NCBI GenBank assembly: GCA_022072165.1
Contig: JAJVIF010000001.1
Coordinates: forward strand, 209,353-273,352
Direction of reading: 5' to 3'
Source: a bacterium
Lineage (GTDB): Bacteria; JAJVIF01
Length of the DNA: 64,000 nt
Below, one piece after another: positions 8,061-16,457 of the stretch. Position 1 is the first letter of the stretch; each line of letters starts with the position of its first letter. The notes beneath the pieces were generated by a model. It had not been told where the DNA came from and searched no databases. It saw nothing but the letters and a program-made list of their open reading frames with translations. Position numbers and translations under genes: made by a program.

Positions 8061-9512
8061 ATGACTACCCCGACACCCATTACGGTCGCCCATGGCGATG
8101 GCATCGGCCCGGAGATCATGGAGGCCACCCTCCATATTCTCAAAGAGGCCGGTGCCCTCCTCGATATCGAGACCATCGATGTCGGCGAGAAGGTCTACCT
8201 CGCCGGAAACACTGCCGGCATCGCCGACAGCTCCTGGGAATCCCTCGCCCGGACCAAAGTCTTCCTTAAGGCCCCCATCACTACCCCTCAGGGGGGGGGC
8301 TACAAATCGCTGAACGTCACAACCCGCAAGACCCTGGGTCTCTTCGCCAATGTCCGCCCCTGTGTCTCGTATCACCCCTTCGTGCAGACCAAGCATCCGG
8401 TCATGGATGTGGTCATTGTCCGCGAGAACGAAGAGGACACCTACGCCGGCATCGAGCATCAGCAGACCGACGAGGTCGCACAGTGCCTGAAGCTGATTTC
8501 CCGCCCCGGCTCCGAGCGGATCTGCCGCTATGCCTTCGAGTACGCCCGGGCGTATGGCCGCAAAAAGGTCACCTGCTTCACGAAGGACAACATCATGAAA
8601 ATCACTGATGGACTCTTCCATCAGATGTTCGATGAGATCGCGGCGGAGTATCCGGACCTCGAAAACGAGCACTGGATCGTCGACATCGGCGCGGCAAAGC
8701 TCGCCGACACCCCGGAAAACTTCGATGTCATTGTCATGCCGAACCTCTACGGCGACATTCTCTCGGATGTCGCAGCCCAGATTGCCGGGTCGGTGGGGCT
8801 CGCCGGGTCCGCCAACATCGGCCCTTCCTGCGCGATGTTCGAGGCGATCCACGGCAGCGCGCCGCGACGGGCGGGGCAAAATCTCGCCAACCCGTCCGGA
8901 CTCTTCCTGGGGGGCATCCTGATGCTGGTCCACATCGGCCAGACCGAGGTCGCGGCCCGGGCGCACAACGCCTGGCTGAAGACCATCGAGGATGGCATCC
9001 ACACCTATGACATCTTCGAAGAAGGGGTCAGCAAGCAGAAGGTCGGAACCCGGGAGTTCGCCGAGGCGGTCGTGGCACGACTGGGGCAGGAGCCGGTGAC
9101 GCTGAAGAAAGTCAGCTACGCCAACGCTCCCCGCACCGAGACGGTCCATGCGCTCAAAGAGCGGGCGGTCATGCACAAGGAACTGGTCGGCGTGGATGTC
9201 TTTGTTCATACCCCGACCCATCGCGACCCCAATCGCCTGGGCGAGCAGCTCCGGGCCGTGCAGGGAGACCTGGAACTCCTCCTCATCTCCAATCGCGGCG
9301 TGAAAGTCTTCCCGCACGGGAATCCCGCGACTTTCTGCACTGATCATTGGCGCTGCCGCTTTACCGCACCCGGCAGCAAGGGCGAGATCACTCATGCCCA
9401 GATCATCGGACTGCTCGGACGAGTCAATGAAGCCGGCATCGACTTCATCAAGACCGAGCATCTGGTGAACTTCGACGGCAAGCCGGGCTTCCAGCTCGCC
9501 CAGGGACAGTAG
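8061..9512 (+). CDS. icd: NADP-type isocitrate dehydrogenase, Thermus/Rickettsia type with C-terminal domain
   Basis: Oxidative decarboxylation of isocitrate to 2-oxoglutarate in the citric-acid cycle. At 483 residues it matches the long Thermus/Rickettsia class. The core covers about residues 1-340 (AHGDGIGPEI, SLNVTTRK substrate loop, FANVRPC, RENEEDTYAGIEH, NLYGDILSD). A linker and a C-terminal domain (about 370-483) follow. The cofactor loop HGSAPRRAGQN has Arg where NADP enzymes have a basic residue, suggesting NADP. The start ATG 8061 has GGAAGGAG at 8043-8050 and a -10 TACTCT at 8008-8013. A PurE-like gene follows after 12 nt. The tandem neighbour at 6569 has NAD-type residues, so the pair may use different cofactors. 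Confidence 0.92.
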   Translation: MTTPTPITVAHGDGIGPEIMEATLHILKEAGALLDIETIDVGEKVYLAGNTAGIADSSWESLARTKVFLKAPITTPQGGGYKSLNVTTRKTLGLFANVRPCVSYHPFVQTKHPVMDVVIVRENEEDTYAGIEHQQTDEVAQCLKLISRPGSERICRYAFEYARAYGRKKVTCFTKDNIMKITDGLFHQMFDEIAAEYPDLENEHWIVDIGAAKLADTPENFDVIVMPNLYGDILSDVAAQIAGSVGLAGSANIGPSCAMFEAIHGSAPRRAGQNLANPSGLFLGGILMLVHIGQTEVAARAHNAWLKTIEDGIHTYDIFEEGVSKQKVGTREFAEAVVARLGQEPVTLKKVSYANAPRTETVHALKERAVMHKELVGVDVFVHTPTHRDPNRLGEQLRAVQGDLELLLISNRGVKVFPHGNPATFCTDHWRCRFTAPGSKGEITHAQIIGLLGRVNEAGIDFIKTEHLVNFDGKPGFQLAQGQ

Positions 9513-9524
9513 GTCCTCAGGCCG

Positions 9525-9977
9525 GTGACCAATACCCTGCCATCCCCGACCGTGCTGCTGCTGGCTCCCGAGGGGCAGGAAGCGCACTATGTTCCGGCAA
9601 TTGCCCTGCTGGAGCAGGCGGGAGTGGCCTGGCAACTGGGGAAAGTTGCGGATGCTGCATCTGCTGCGGTCGTGCTCTGTCTGATGCCGGAAGGCTCGAC
9701 TCTCGCGGCTGACGTGGCCGCGGTCACGCAGGCACCGGTCCTGGCGATTCCCTGGAGCGATGCACTTCCGGTATCCACTGACCTGCTCGTGCAGTCGACC
9801 GGCAGCGATCCGGCGCTGGGTATCGCCACGCTGGCGGTCGGGGAGGCCGGTGTAAAAAACGCCGCCCTCGCCGCCATCAGTCTGCTGGCGGGCAGCGATC
9901 CCCGTCTGGCGTCCTGGTGGGCAGACTATCGGGCAGCCCAGACCGCAGCGGTCCTGGCAGATTCGCATCTCCTCTGA
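9525..9977 (+). CDS. Degenerate PurE/AIR-carboxylase-like protein
   Basis: Small 150-residue protein starting at GTG 9525, 12 nt after the isocitrate dehydrogenase stop and presumably co-transcribed. The overall plan looks like class I PurE (N5-CAIR mutase): a Rossmann-like beginning, a central LAIPWSD...PVSTDLL stretch, and a C-terminal AGVKNAALAAISLL followed by GSDPRLASWW and YRAAQTAAV. That last part is typical of PurE. The N-terminal catalytic signature (GSxSD and SAHR) is absent: the corresponding segment reads LAPEGQEAHYVPA then KVADAAS. I therefore doubt purine activity; it may bind a nucleotide or act in another reaction. Its linkage to icd is unexplained. Confidence 0.5.
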   Translation: MTNTLPSPTVLLLAPEGQEAHYVPAIALLEQAGVAWQLGKVADAASAAVVLCLMPEGSTLAADVAAVTQAPVLAIPWSDALPVSTDLLVQSTGSDPALGIATLAVGEAGVKNAALAAISLLAGSDPRLASWWADYRAAQTAAVLADSHLL

Positions 9978-10003
9978 GCTTCGCCCATCGCACTACAAAG
10001 CAG

Positions 10004-10040
10004 ACCGCCCCGGGAGTGACTCCCGGGGCGGTTGTTTGTG
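10004..10040 (+). terminator. Intrinsic terminator between the PurE-like gene and rho
   Basis: A perfect 13-bp stem (ACCGCCCCGGGAG / CTCCCGGGGCGGT) with a 3-nt loop is followed on the plus strand by TGTTTGT. On the minus strand the tail is weaker (CTGCTTTG), but it may also serve the convergent rho gene. Confidence 0.85.
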
Positions 10041-10061
10041 CTAAGACCAGCGACCAGGCGA

Positions 10062-11915
10062 CTAGTGCCCTGGTCCGCCGATCACCCGCGGACCACCCAT
10101 CCCACCGCCGCCAGCATCCTTCATCAGGGTGGCGTACCACTGCGGAATGGCCTCGATGAACTTGTCGTTAGTCGGGAAGACCTTCGAGTTCGAGAGGCGG
10201 TCGATGACGAACTCGGTCCCGCGCTGTTCGCCGAGGGCATCGATGAGCCGTCGCAGGTCGCGGATCGCCTCGATCTGCTCCTCGGTGTAGAGGAGCTCGT
10301 CGTGACGGGTCCCGGATCGCAGGATGTCGATGGCGGGGAAAATCCGCTTGTTCGCCAGGTCGCGGTTGAGGACCAGTTCCATGTTCCCGGTCCCCTTGAA
10401 CTCCTCGAAAATGACGTCATCGAGGCGGGAGCCGGTGTCGACCAGGGCCGTGGCGATGATGGTGAGGGAGCCCCCCGACTCCAGGTTGCGGGCCGCGCCG
10501 AAGAAGCGCTTGGGCTTGTGGAGGGAGTTGGGGTCGAGACCGCCGGAAAGGGTCTTGCCCGAGGAGGGCATCACCAGGTTGTAGGCCCGGGCGAGCCGCG
10601 TAATGGAGTCAAGCAGGATGATGACATCCCGGTCCTGCTCCACCAGGCGCTTCGCCTTCTCCAGCAGCATTTCGGCGACCTGAATGTGATGCTCCGGGCG
10701 CTCATCGAAGGTGGAGGAGACGACCTCTCCCTGGACGGATCGCTCGAAGTCCGTGACTTCTTCCGGCCGCTCGTCGATGAGCAGTGCCATCAGCACACAT
10801 TCCGGATGGTTGTGCGTGATGGAATTCGCGATCTTCTTCAGCAGGATCGTCTTACCCGCCTTCGGGGGCGACACGATAAGTCCGCGCTGCCCTTTGCCGA
10901 TGGGGGAGATGAGGTCAATGATCCGGCTGGAGAGTTCTTTGGGGTCGACCTCGAGGATCAGACGCTCGAGAGGATAGATCGGCACGAGCTTCTCAAAGGC
11001 GGGTCGGGTTTTGGTGATGTCCGGGTTCGCACCGTTGACCGCTTCCACCCGCAGGAGGCCGTAGTACTTTTCGCTCTCCTTGGGGATCCGGGTCTGGCCG
11101 GAAACATAGTCGCCCGTCCGGAGGCCAAAGCGCTTGATCTGGCTTTGGGAGACATAGATGTCATCCGGCGATGGCGTGTACCCATTGCGCCGGAGGAAGC
11201 CATAGCCCTCTGGCAGGATCTCCAGGGTCCCTTCGCCGAAGAGATTGCCGCTCTCTTCGGTCTGGGACTGCAGGATGCGCATGATGAGCTCCTGCTTTTT
11301 GAGGCCGGTGACATTGGTGATGTCATGCTCTTTGGCGACTTCCCGGAGTTCCGCCAGAGTCATGTCCTCCAGGTCAGCCATGCCCAACCCGGGATCTTCT
11401 TCGCGCTCGTACACCTCAGGCTCCTTTCGGGAAAACGACCGGTAGCGATAGCCCGGCGGGGCATCCTGCACATCCGCCCTGGTGGCGACCGGTGGCCGGT
11501 CCCCATAGTCCCGATCCCGATCGCGATCCCGGTCCCGACCACGGGGGGCCGCGCTCGTAGAAAAGCGTCGCTGGGCCGACGAAATCGCGGCGGGCTGGGG
11601 TTCGTAGTCATCCTCTGCAGCCGGGGCGGGCCGACTCCGGCGGACGCCGGTGCTCGCTGGCGGCGGAGTTGCTGCGGGTTCGGGACGACCGGGGCGCGTA
11701 GTCGCCCGGCGAGTCGCGGGTTGCCGCGATGCGGCCCCCGGCTCTTCCCAGGCCGAAGACGACCCGGTCTCCTCGGCGACGCGCCGGCGGGCCGGACGGC
11801 TGGGGGCTTCCGATGATGGGGTTTCGTAGCCGGGTTCTGGTTCAGACGACGCGCCGGCGCGTGCAATTCTGCGACGCGGTCGCTCGTCATCCCGACTGGT
11901 GGGTCGACGACTCAT
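10062..11915 (-). CDS. rho: Transcription termination factor Rho with long N-terminal extension
   Basis: Hexameric RNA-dependent ATPase that ends transcription. The chosen ATG 11915 gives 617 residues. The first 178 or so are low-complexity, rich in Arg, Pro, Ala and Glu, with a run of six Arg-Asp pairs (about residues 127-138). The Rho N-domain follows ([15 protein letters not shown], then the OB fold with [14 protein letters not shown]). The ATPase core has P-loop PPKAGKT (about 350-356) and [14 protein letters not shown], and ends with [13 protein letters not shown]. The last 20 residues are a Gly-rich tail not usual for Rho. Similar extensions are known in Actinobacteria and some other lineages, where they bind RNA. 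Transcribed from a near-consensus promoter through a leader of about 430 nt. An upstream in-frame start (11975) seems unlikely. Confidence 0.96.
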   Translation of the reverse strand: MSRRPTSRDDERPRRRIARAGASSEPEPGYETPSSEAPSRPARRRVAEETGSSSAWEEPGAASRQPATRRATTRPGRPEPAATPPPASTGVRRSRPAPAAEDDYEPQPAAISSAQRRFSTSAAPRGRDRDRDRDRDYGDRPPVATRADVQDAPPGYRYRSFSRKEPEVYEREEDPGLGMADLEDMTLAELREVAKEHDITNVTGLKKQELIMRILQSQTEESGNLFGEGTLEILPEGYGFLRRNGYTPSPDDIYVSQSQIKRFGLRTGDYVSGQTRIPKESEKYYGLLRVEAVNGANPDITKTRPAFEKLVPIYPLERLILEVDPKELSSRIIDLISPIGKGQRGLIVSPPKAGKTILLKKIANSITHNHPECVLMALLIDERPEEVTDFERSVQGEVVSSTFDERPEHHIQVAEMLLEKAKRLVEQDRDVIILLDSITRLARAYNLVMPSSGKTLSGGLDPNSLHKPKRFFGAARNLESGGSLTIIATALVDTGSRLDDVIFEEFKGTGNMELVLNRDLANKRIFPAIDILRSGTRHDELLYTEEQIEAIRDLRRLIDALGEQRGTEFVIDRLSNSKVFPTNDKFIEAIPQWYATLMKDAGGGGMGGPRVIGGPGH

Positions 11916-12348
11916 CTTGGGGTGGGTTCCATCAGGAGGAGTGCCGGAGCATGCCGGACCCCCCAGGGGATACACCGGACCTACCGGTGCTTCAGGGTGC
12001 GAGGAGGTGTGCTAGCTGACTTCTGATGAACGGGTACGGCAGCCGGAGGACCAGGAGCGGGGGACCGCAATGTGGATTCAGACTCCGGCGCGTACAGGGA
12101 AGTTCATCCAGGCAGCGATTACAGGACTCCAGTGTGTCCCCTCCAGTGGATGGGACAACATACGATCCGACAAAGCGCACTTGCTGTTGCCAGGGCTGAT
12201 GTCGGTAGTGCGAGTGGCACTCGCCCGTTAGCGCTGCTGCAAACTGCCGAGGCAGCATGGCAGCGCGAAGCCTGACCGGGAGGAGTTGGAATCCGCAGGG
12301 CAGGAGTGCTGGGGGAGACGCGAGTGCAGTGAGTCCTTGGGAGACTCT
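11916..12348 (-). other. Long rho mRNA leader, about 430 nt, no assigned gene
   Basis: Lies between the rho promoter and the rho start codon. No known RNA family is recognisable on either strand. The minus strand has an 88-codon open frame (12258-11992) without a Shine-Dalgarno and with an odd composition (rich in Gln, His and Cys). In E. coli, rho is autoregulated by Rho-dependent termination in its leader, so an equivalent role is plausible here, but this is inference. The leader contains C-rich, G-poor stretches (for example rc of 12250-12345) that would suit Rho loading. Confidence 0.5.
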
Positions 12349-12354
12349 GACAGC

Positions 12355-12382
12355 ATTATAACGGCCCCCGGGGGGCCGTCAA
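12355..12382 (-). promoter_or_regulatory. Sigma70-type promoter of rho with palindromic spacer
   Basis: On the minus strand: TTGACG (12382-12377), a 16-nt spacer, then TATAAT (12360-12355). The spacer is entirely GC apart from its last base and is most of a 19-nt near-perfect dyad (arms ACGGCCCCC / GGGGGCCGT at 12361-12379). This is the best -35/-10 match in the window. Confidence 0.8.
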
Positions 12383-12403
12383 GCCACCCAGGGGCCGTTT
12401 TTT
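12361..12403 (+). terminator. Possible plus-strand terminator overlapping the rho promoter
   Basis: ACGGCCCC at 12361-12368 can pair with GGGGCCGT at 12391-12398, followed by TTTTTT. It would stop plus-strand (antisense) transcription coming out of the rho leader region. An alternative fold is the 12361-12379 dyad alone. No plus-strand gene is evident upstream. Confidence 0.4.
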
Positions 12404-12426
12404 GCATAGGTTAACTGGCGCTGAAC

Positions 12427-15400
12427 CTAGTTCAGCAGCGAGCTAAACCACGTCTTGGTGCCGGAGGGCCGGGAGTCGTTCCACCAGGCCCACATGTTGC
12501 CGGACGACTCATCCCGCAGCAGGAAGGGAACTTCTGACACGCCCGTGGAGTTTTTGGAGAGCTGCGACAGGGCTCCCAGGGAGTCATCAGGATTCACGAT
12601 CTGGTGGAAGATGTTGCCATCCGTCCCTTCCACCGACGTTTCCCAGACGATGTCGAGGGTGCCATCGTCCCGGCGCTTGATGTCCGGGAAGAACTGCTCA
12701 CCGAACAGGTCGCCGATCTGCACTTCCCGCACGGTGGTGTTGCCCTCGATTTCCTGCATCCAGATGTCGTAGTCGCCATCCCGGTTGGAGTGGTAAACGG
12801 CGAGCATCCGACCACCAGGAGCCGGCGTGATCCGGACCCCATAGGCCAGTTCGGTGTCGGGCGTGATGACCCGTGGCGTACCCCATGCGCCGCCGTCCGG
12901 ACGGGTGTTGTACACCACCCGATGGCTGTTTCCGGGCTGACCGAAGGTGCCGACATACTCAAACCAGGCAGCGTACAGGGTGCTGCCAGAGCCGATGATC
13001 ATCGGCTCCTCGGCCACCCGGTTCGTTGGTGTGTTGGAGACCAGGCTGGCGGTCTGCCAGGTGTCGCCGAGGGTCGTGCTCTCGATGTGATAGACGTTGT
13101 ATTGAGTGCTGGCGGTCACATTATCGAACCAGACAATGTGCGTGGCACCGTTCGCATAAGTAATGCGCGGGACGCGCCCATTGCGGGTCTGATTCGTCAC
13201 CCGTACTTCCGTGCCCCAGGTGGCAGCGAAGTCTGTCGATTTCTTGAAGTAAATCTCCCGGTTGTTGTTGCCGTGGCGGGTGTTGTACCAGGAGACCAGG
13301 ACCTCTCCGTCCGGACCAGTGGCAACATCCGGGTAGTAGTCGTTGGCGTTGTTGGTCACGATGGCCTGCTCGGTGCCCCAGGTGTAGCCCCCGTCAGACG
13401 ACTTGCGCATATAGATGTCGAAGTCCGAGAAGCAGCAGGCGTCGTAGACCACATACACGTTGCCGTTACCGTCGAGAGCAGCTTTCGAGCGCCAGGACTG
13501 GCTGGATCCGGCCTGCGCGAAGATCGCTTCGTTTTCCCAGGAGGGAACGATCGGCACGGTGGCCGAGCCCCAGGGGAATCCCGTCACGCTGTCACCTTCT
13601 GAAACTTCCAGGTCCGACTCGTTCAGGATCATCAGTCCGACCGTGGTGTCGGCGGCAGCGCTCCGGGCAATCGAAGCGCTCACGAAGAGCCGGACCTGCC
13701 CATCCTCGGTCAGCGGAATCCGCAGATCGCGGAAGGTCACTGATGTACCAGTGCCGAAGGAACTGCCGGCATAGACATCCCGATCCTGCGGGTTCCCGAG
13801 CTTGGCGGCCGGATCGCCCAGACGGTCGAAGTTGTTGTTGTAACTGGTGTTCCAGTAGCTCCTCAGGCCCAGTTCACGGTCGGCATTGTCGCCATCGAAG
13901 ACGCCATTGCCGTTATCCGCCCAGAGGCGGATGTTGGAAATGGCGGCAGGATCGACTGAGCCGACCAGCGATACCGTCAGCTTTTTTACCGTCAGATAGT
14001 TGTTGTCGCCAGTGAGATCCAGCGAAAAGAACGGCATGTTGGTCGAGGGCCGACGCGCAATGCCTTCAGTGAGGTCGCCGGCGGCCACCGGGACCACGTC
14101 GCTGACCCGATCATCCCGCTCCACCCGGACGGTGAAGCTGAAGTTCCACGGACCGTCACCAGACGCGTCATCGACCACAAAGTCAAATGTTGCCTCGTAG
14201 TTGTCCGGAGTCTCGGGGGAGATGACCAGCGGGAACCCGCTGCCGGGAGCCATGCCATCAACACGGGTGATGCTGCTCACTGTGATCTGGGTGGCTGCGA
14301 ATTTGATGAAATCGTCGGTGGGATCCTCGACTGTGAAAGTCGCGTTGTTGGATCCGCGGAGCCCGACGTTCTGCACCACCGGCCGGACGAAGACTTTCTC
14401 GCCAGGATTAATGATGCCGTCGCGATTCCCCCGGGCGAAGCCATACTCGCTGTCATCGACGGTCACCGTGTTGAGCGACTCCAGCTCCACGCTGAACGAC
14501 TGCGTCAGCGCCCGGAAGGCATTGATACGACCGGTGCCGAGCTGTCCGCGGTAGGACGGGTTGATGTCATCGATGGGGTCCGTGGTCCCCATGATCTGAT
14601 CCGCAACCTCCTGCGGAGTCAGGTCGGGGGCGTTCCCCTTGATCAACGCAATCAGTCCTGCAACCTGCGGACAGGCCATGCTGGTCCCGGAAAGGGACGC
14701 GTAGGTGTTGGGATTGGCCGTGCCGGGAGGGCCGGTGAAGTAGGTGTTCCAGATGCTGGACCCAGCCGCCGACACATCGACCCAGGTGCCGTAGTTGGAG
14801 AAGCTGGATTTCACATCGCCGTTGGCCACCGATGCCACCGCGATGATGTTCTCGTAGGCCGACGGGTAATGCAGGCTGTTGACATTGCTGTTGCCCGCCG
14901 CCCCGGCGAAGGTACAACCGGAGTTGGTCGCATCGGTGTAGGCATTCTGGCTGGTCTGGCTGAACCCGCCGCCACCAAAGGAGAGGTTGCAGCTAACAAT
15001 CTTGGCTTCGTTGTCCGGATTGTTATTCCAATCCCGCACAAAGTTAGTCGCGCCAATGATGCTGGAGGAAGAGGCCCCGTTGTCACCATCGATGGGGAAA
15101 ATGCGGAGCCCCATCAGCTTGGTATTCCAGGCCATCCCAGCCCCGCCGACCCCATTGTTGGAAATCGCGGCGGCAATCCCGGAGCAGTGGACGCCATGAC
15201 CGACCCCTTCGTCGATCCCACCACGCCCGTTGTTGTCTACACCGTCCCCGAGGACATCGCCGCCCAGGCCATCACCCTGGGGAGTCACGAAGTCGGCACC
15301 ATCGACGACTTTCGCCGCGAGGTCCGGATGCTGACGACCAGTCCCGGTGTCCATGATGGCGACAATCTGCATGTCGCTTCCCCGCCCGACATCCCAGGCC

Positions 15401-16239
15401 TCAATCGCCTTCTGGAGGGGGTGGCAATACTGTTGGCCGAAGCTGGGGTCGTTCGGCACGATGTCCAGCTGGTGGATATGATTCGGCTCTGCGATCTGCA
15501 CGAAGGAGAGCGCCCGATACGCCGCGATTTTGTCCCACATGGGAGTGCCGTCGGTGATCACCACGCGGAAAATCGAGGTGCGTGGTAGCCGGGCGATGAC
15601 CGGGGTCCCCATGCTGGCGAAGAACTCATACACATCATCCGCATCGCCCACAGGCTGGTCGAGAGTGATGAGGAGTTCGTTCTCGCAGACCTCGTACTCG
15701 TTCGCAGCCCCGGCAGGCGGGTTCGGGTCAAACAGCATCACCTCAGCAGTCGGCTGAGGATGAATCTGGTCGGTGTCCGGCGCATCGCTGTCGACATAGA
15801 CACGCAGCGGCAGGAAGACCTCGCCATCGGGGGTGGAAATCCGGGCTTCCAGTCGACCCTCACCCGGATCAGCCATCGGCGCGGTCCAGCGGACCATGAG
15901 GCCCGTGGCCTCACTCCCACTCTCAAAGGCACCGGCGGAGGTCGACCAGCGGACCGCTAAAGCAGCGCCGGGAGCCGGTACGATCCGAAACTCGTGTGAC
16001 GCGCCAGGGAGTGACCCAGGATAGAGGTAGGCCTGCCCCAGAATCGAGGTACCGCCGAACTGGACATCGGCGATATGGCGGGCAGGCGATGCCGCAACAA
16101 TGGCGGCGATGGTGCTTTGATGCGAGTGTGAGGCGGGTTCAGGAGTGACTGGACCCTGCCCACCTCCTGAACAGCCGATGAGAGTCAGCGTCAGCAAAAA
16201 CGCCGGAAGGGTACGCAGCAGGGAGCCTGGATGGACCAT
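12427..16239 (-). CDS. Secreted subtilisin-like serine protease lipoprotein with BNR repeats
   Basis: Predicted exported peptidase (S8 family). The 1270-residue protein begins with a lipoprotein signal peptide (FLLTLTLIGC, Cys23). Residues 60-150 look like an Ig-like domain. The catalytic domain has Asp297 in AIMDTGTG, His348 in GHGVH and Ser520 in GTSMACPQ, so the triad is complete. The region from about 590 to 880 is beta-rich (a repeat-like VxNVGLRGSNN domain, then an EGxxxR-type segment). From about 900 onward come BNR/Asp-box repeats (SSDGGYTW, STDFAATW, STTLGDTW), probably a sialidase-like propeller for binding rather than catalysis. A 7-bp hairpin (12420-12436) covers the stop codon. 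Promoter at 16375-16404, leader of about 130 nt. Likely surface or extracellular protein degradation. Confidence 0.9.
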   Translation of the reverse strand: MVHPGSLLRTLPAFLLTLTLIGCSGGGQGPVTPEPASHSHQSTIAAIVAASPARHIADVQFGGTSILGQAYLYPGSLPGASHEFRIVPAPGAALAVRWSTSAGAFESGSEATGLMVRWTAPMADPGEGRLEARISTPDGEVFLPLRVYVDSDAPDTDQIHPQPTAEVMLFDPNPPAGAANEYEVCENELLITLDQPVGDADDVYEFFASMGTPVIARLPRTSIFRVVITDGTPMWDKIAAYRALSFVQIAEPNHIHQLDIVPNDPSFGQQYCHPLQKAIEAWDVGRGSDMQIVAIMDTGTGRQHPDLAAKVVDGADFVTPQGDGLGGDVLGDGVDNNGRGGIDEGVGHGVHCSGIAAAISNNGVGGAGMAWNTKLMGLRIFPIDGDNGASSSSIIGATNFVRDWNNNPDNEAKIVSCNLSFGGGGFSQTSQNAYTDATNSGCTFAGAAGNSNVNSLHYPSAYENIIAVASVANGDVKSSFSNYGTWVDVSAAGSSIWNTYFTGPPGTANPNTYASLSGTSMACPQVAGLIALIKGNAPDLTPQEVADQIMGTTDPIDDINPSYRGQLGTGRINAFRALTQSFSVELESLNTVTVDDSEYGFARGNRDGIINPGEKVFVRPVVQNVGLRGSNNATFTVEDPTDDFIKFAATQITVSSITRVDGMAPGSGFPLVISPETPDNYEATFDFVVDDASGDGPWNFSFTVRVERDDRVSDVVPVAAGDLTEGIARRPSTNMPFFSLDLTGDNNYLTVKKLTVSLVGSVDPAAISNIRLWADNGNGVFDGDNADRELGLRSYWNTSYNNNFDRLGDPAAKLGNPQDRDVYAGSSFGTGTSVTFRDLRIPLTEDGQVRLFVSASIARSAAADTTVGLMILNESDLEVSEGDSVTGFPWGSATVPIVPSWENEAIFAQAGSSQSWRSKAALDGNGNVYVVYDACCFSDFDIYMRKSSDGGYTWGTEQAIVTNNANDYYPDVATGPDGEVLVSWYNTRHGNNNREIYFKKSTDFAATWGTEVRVTNQTRNGRVPRITYANGATHIVWFDNVTASTQYNVYHIESTTLGDTWQTASLVSNTPTNRVAEEPMIIGSGSTLYAAWFEYVGTFGQPGNSHRVVYNTRPDGGAWGTPRVITPDTELAYGVRITPAPGGRMLAVYHSNRDGDYDIWMQEIEGNTTVREVQIGDLFGEQFFPDIKRRDDGTLDIVWETSVEGTDGNIFHQIVNPDDSLGALSQLSKNSTGVSEVPFLLRDESSGNMWAWWNDSRPSGTKTWFSSLLN

Positions 16240-16374
16240 GGGTAGGACGGGACCTCAGCGGGTCAGGAATGAGCGATGCGACGGAACGTCCCGGAATGCC
16301 AGAGGAGCGGGACGGTGGCGGAAGGACGACGCACACAAGGCATTCGACAGGGCGTCAAAATGCCTCGACCATTC

Positions 16375-16404
16375 ATTATACCGACCCGACCGGCGGGCTG
16401 TCCA
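16375..16404 (-). promoter_or_regulatory. Promoter of the subtilase gene
   Basis: On the minus strand: TGGACA (16404-16399), an 18-nt spacer, TATAAT (16380-16375). The start codon is about 130 nt downstream. Confidence 0.6.
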
Positions 16405-16457
16405 CGGCCGGAATTCGGCCCAGGTGTCCTGATCCGCGGCAGCTTTGGGGGCTGCAA

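Noticed and set aside
7821..9968. 715-codon open frame on the minus strand
   Set aside because: Complement of the isocitrate dehydrogenase and PurE-like genes, which carry clear family motifs.
10032..11816. 594-codon open frame on the plus strand
   Set aside because: Complement of rho, a strongly conserved gene; no domain recognisable.
11992..12258. 88-codon minus-strand ORF in the rho leader
   Set aside because: No Shine-Dalgarno, unusual composition, no similarity known to me. Left as part of the leader; comparison with relatives would decide.
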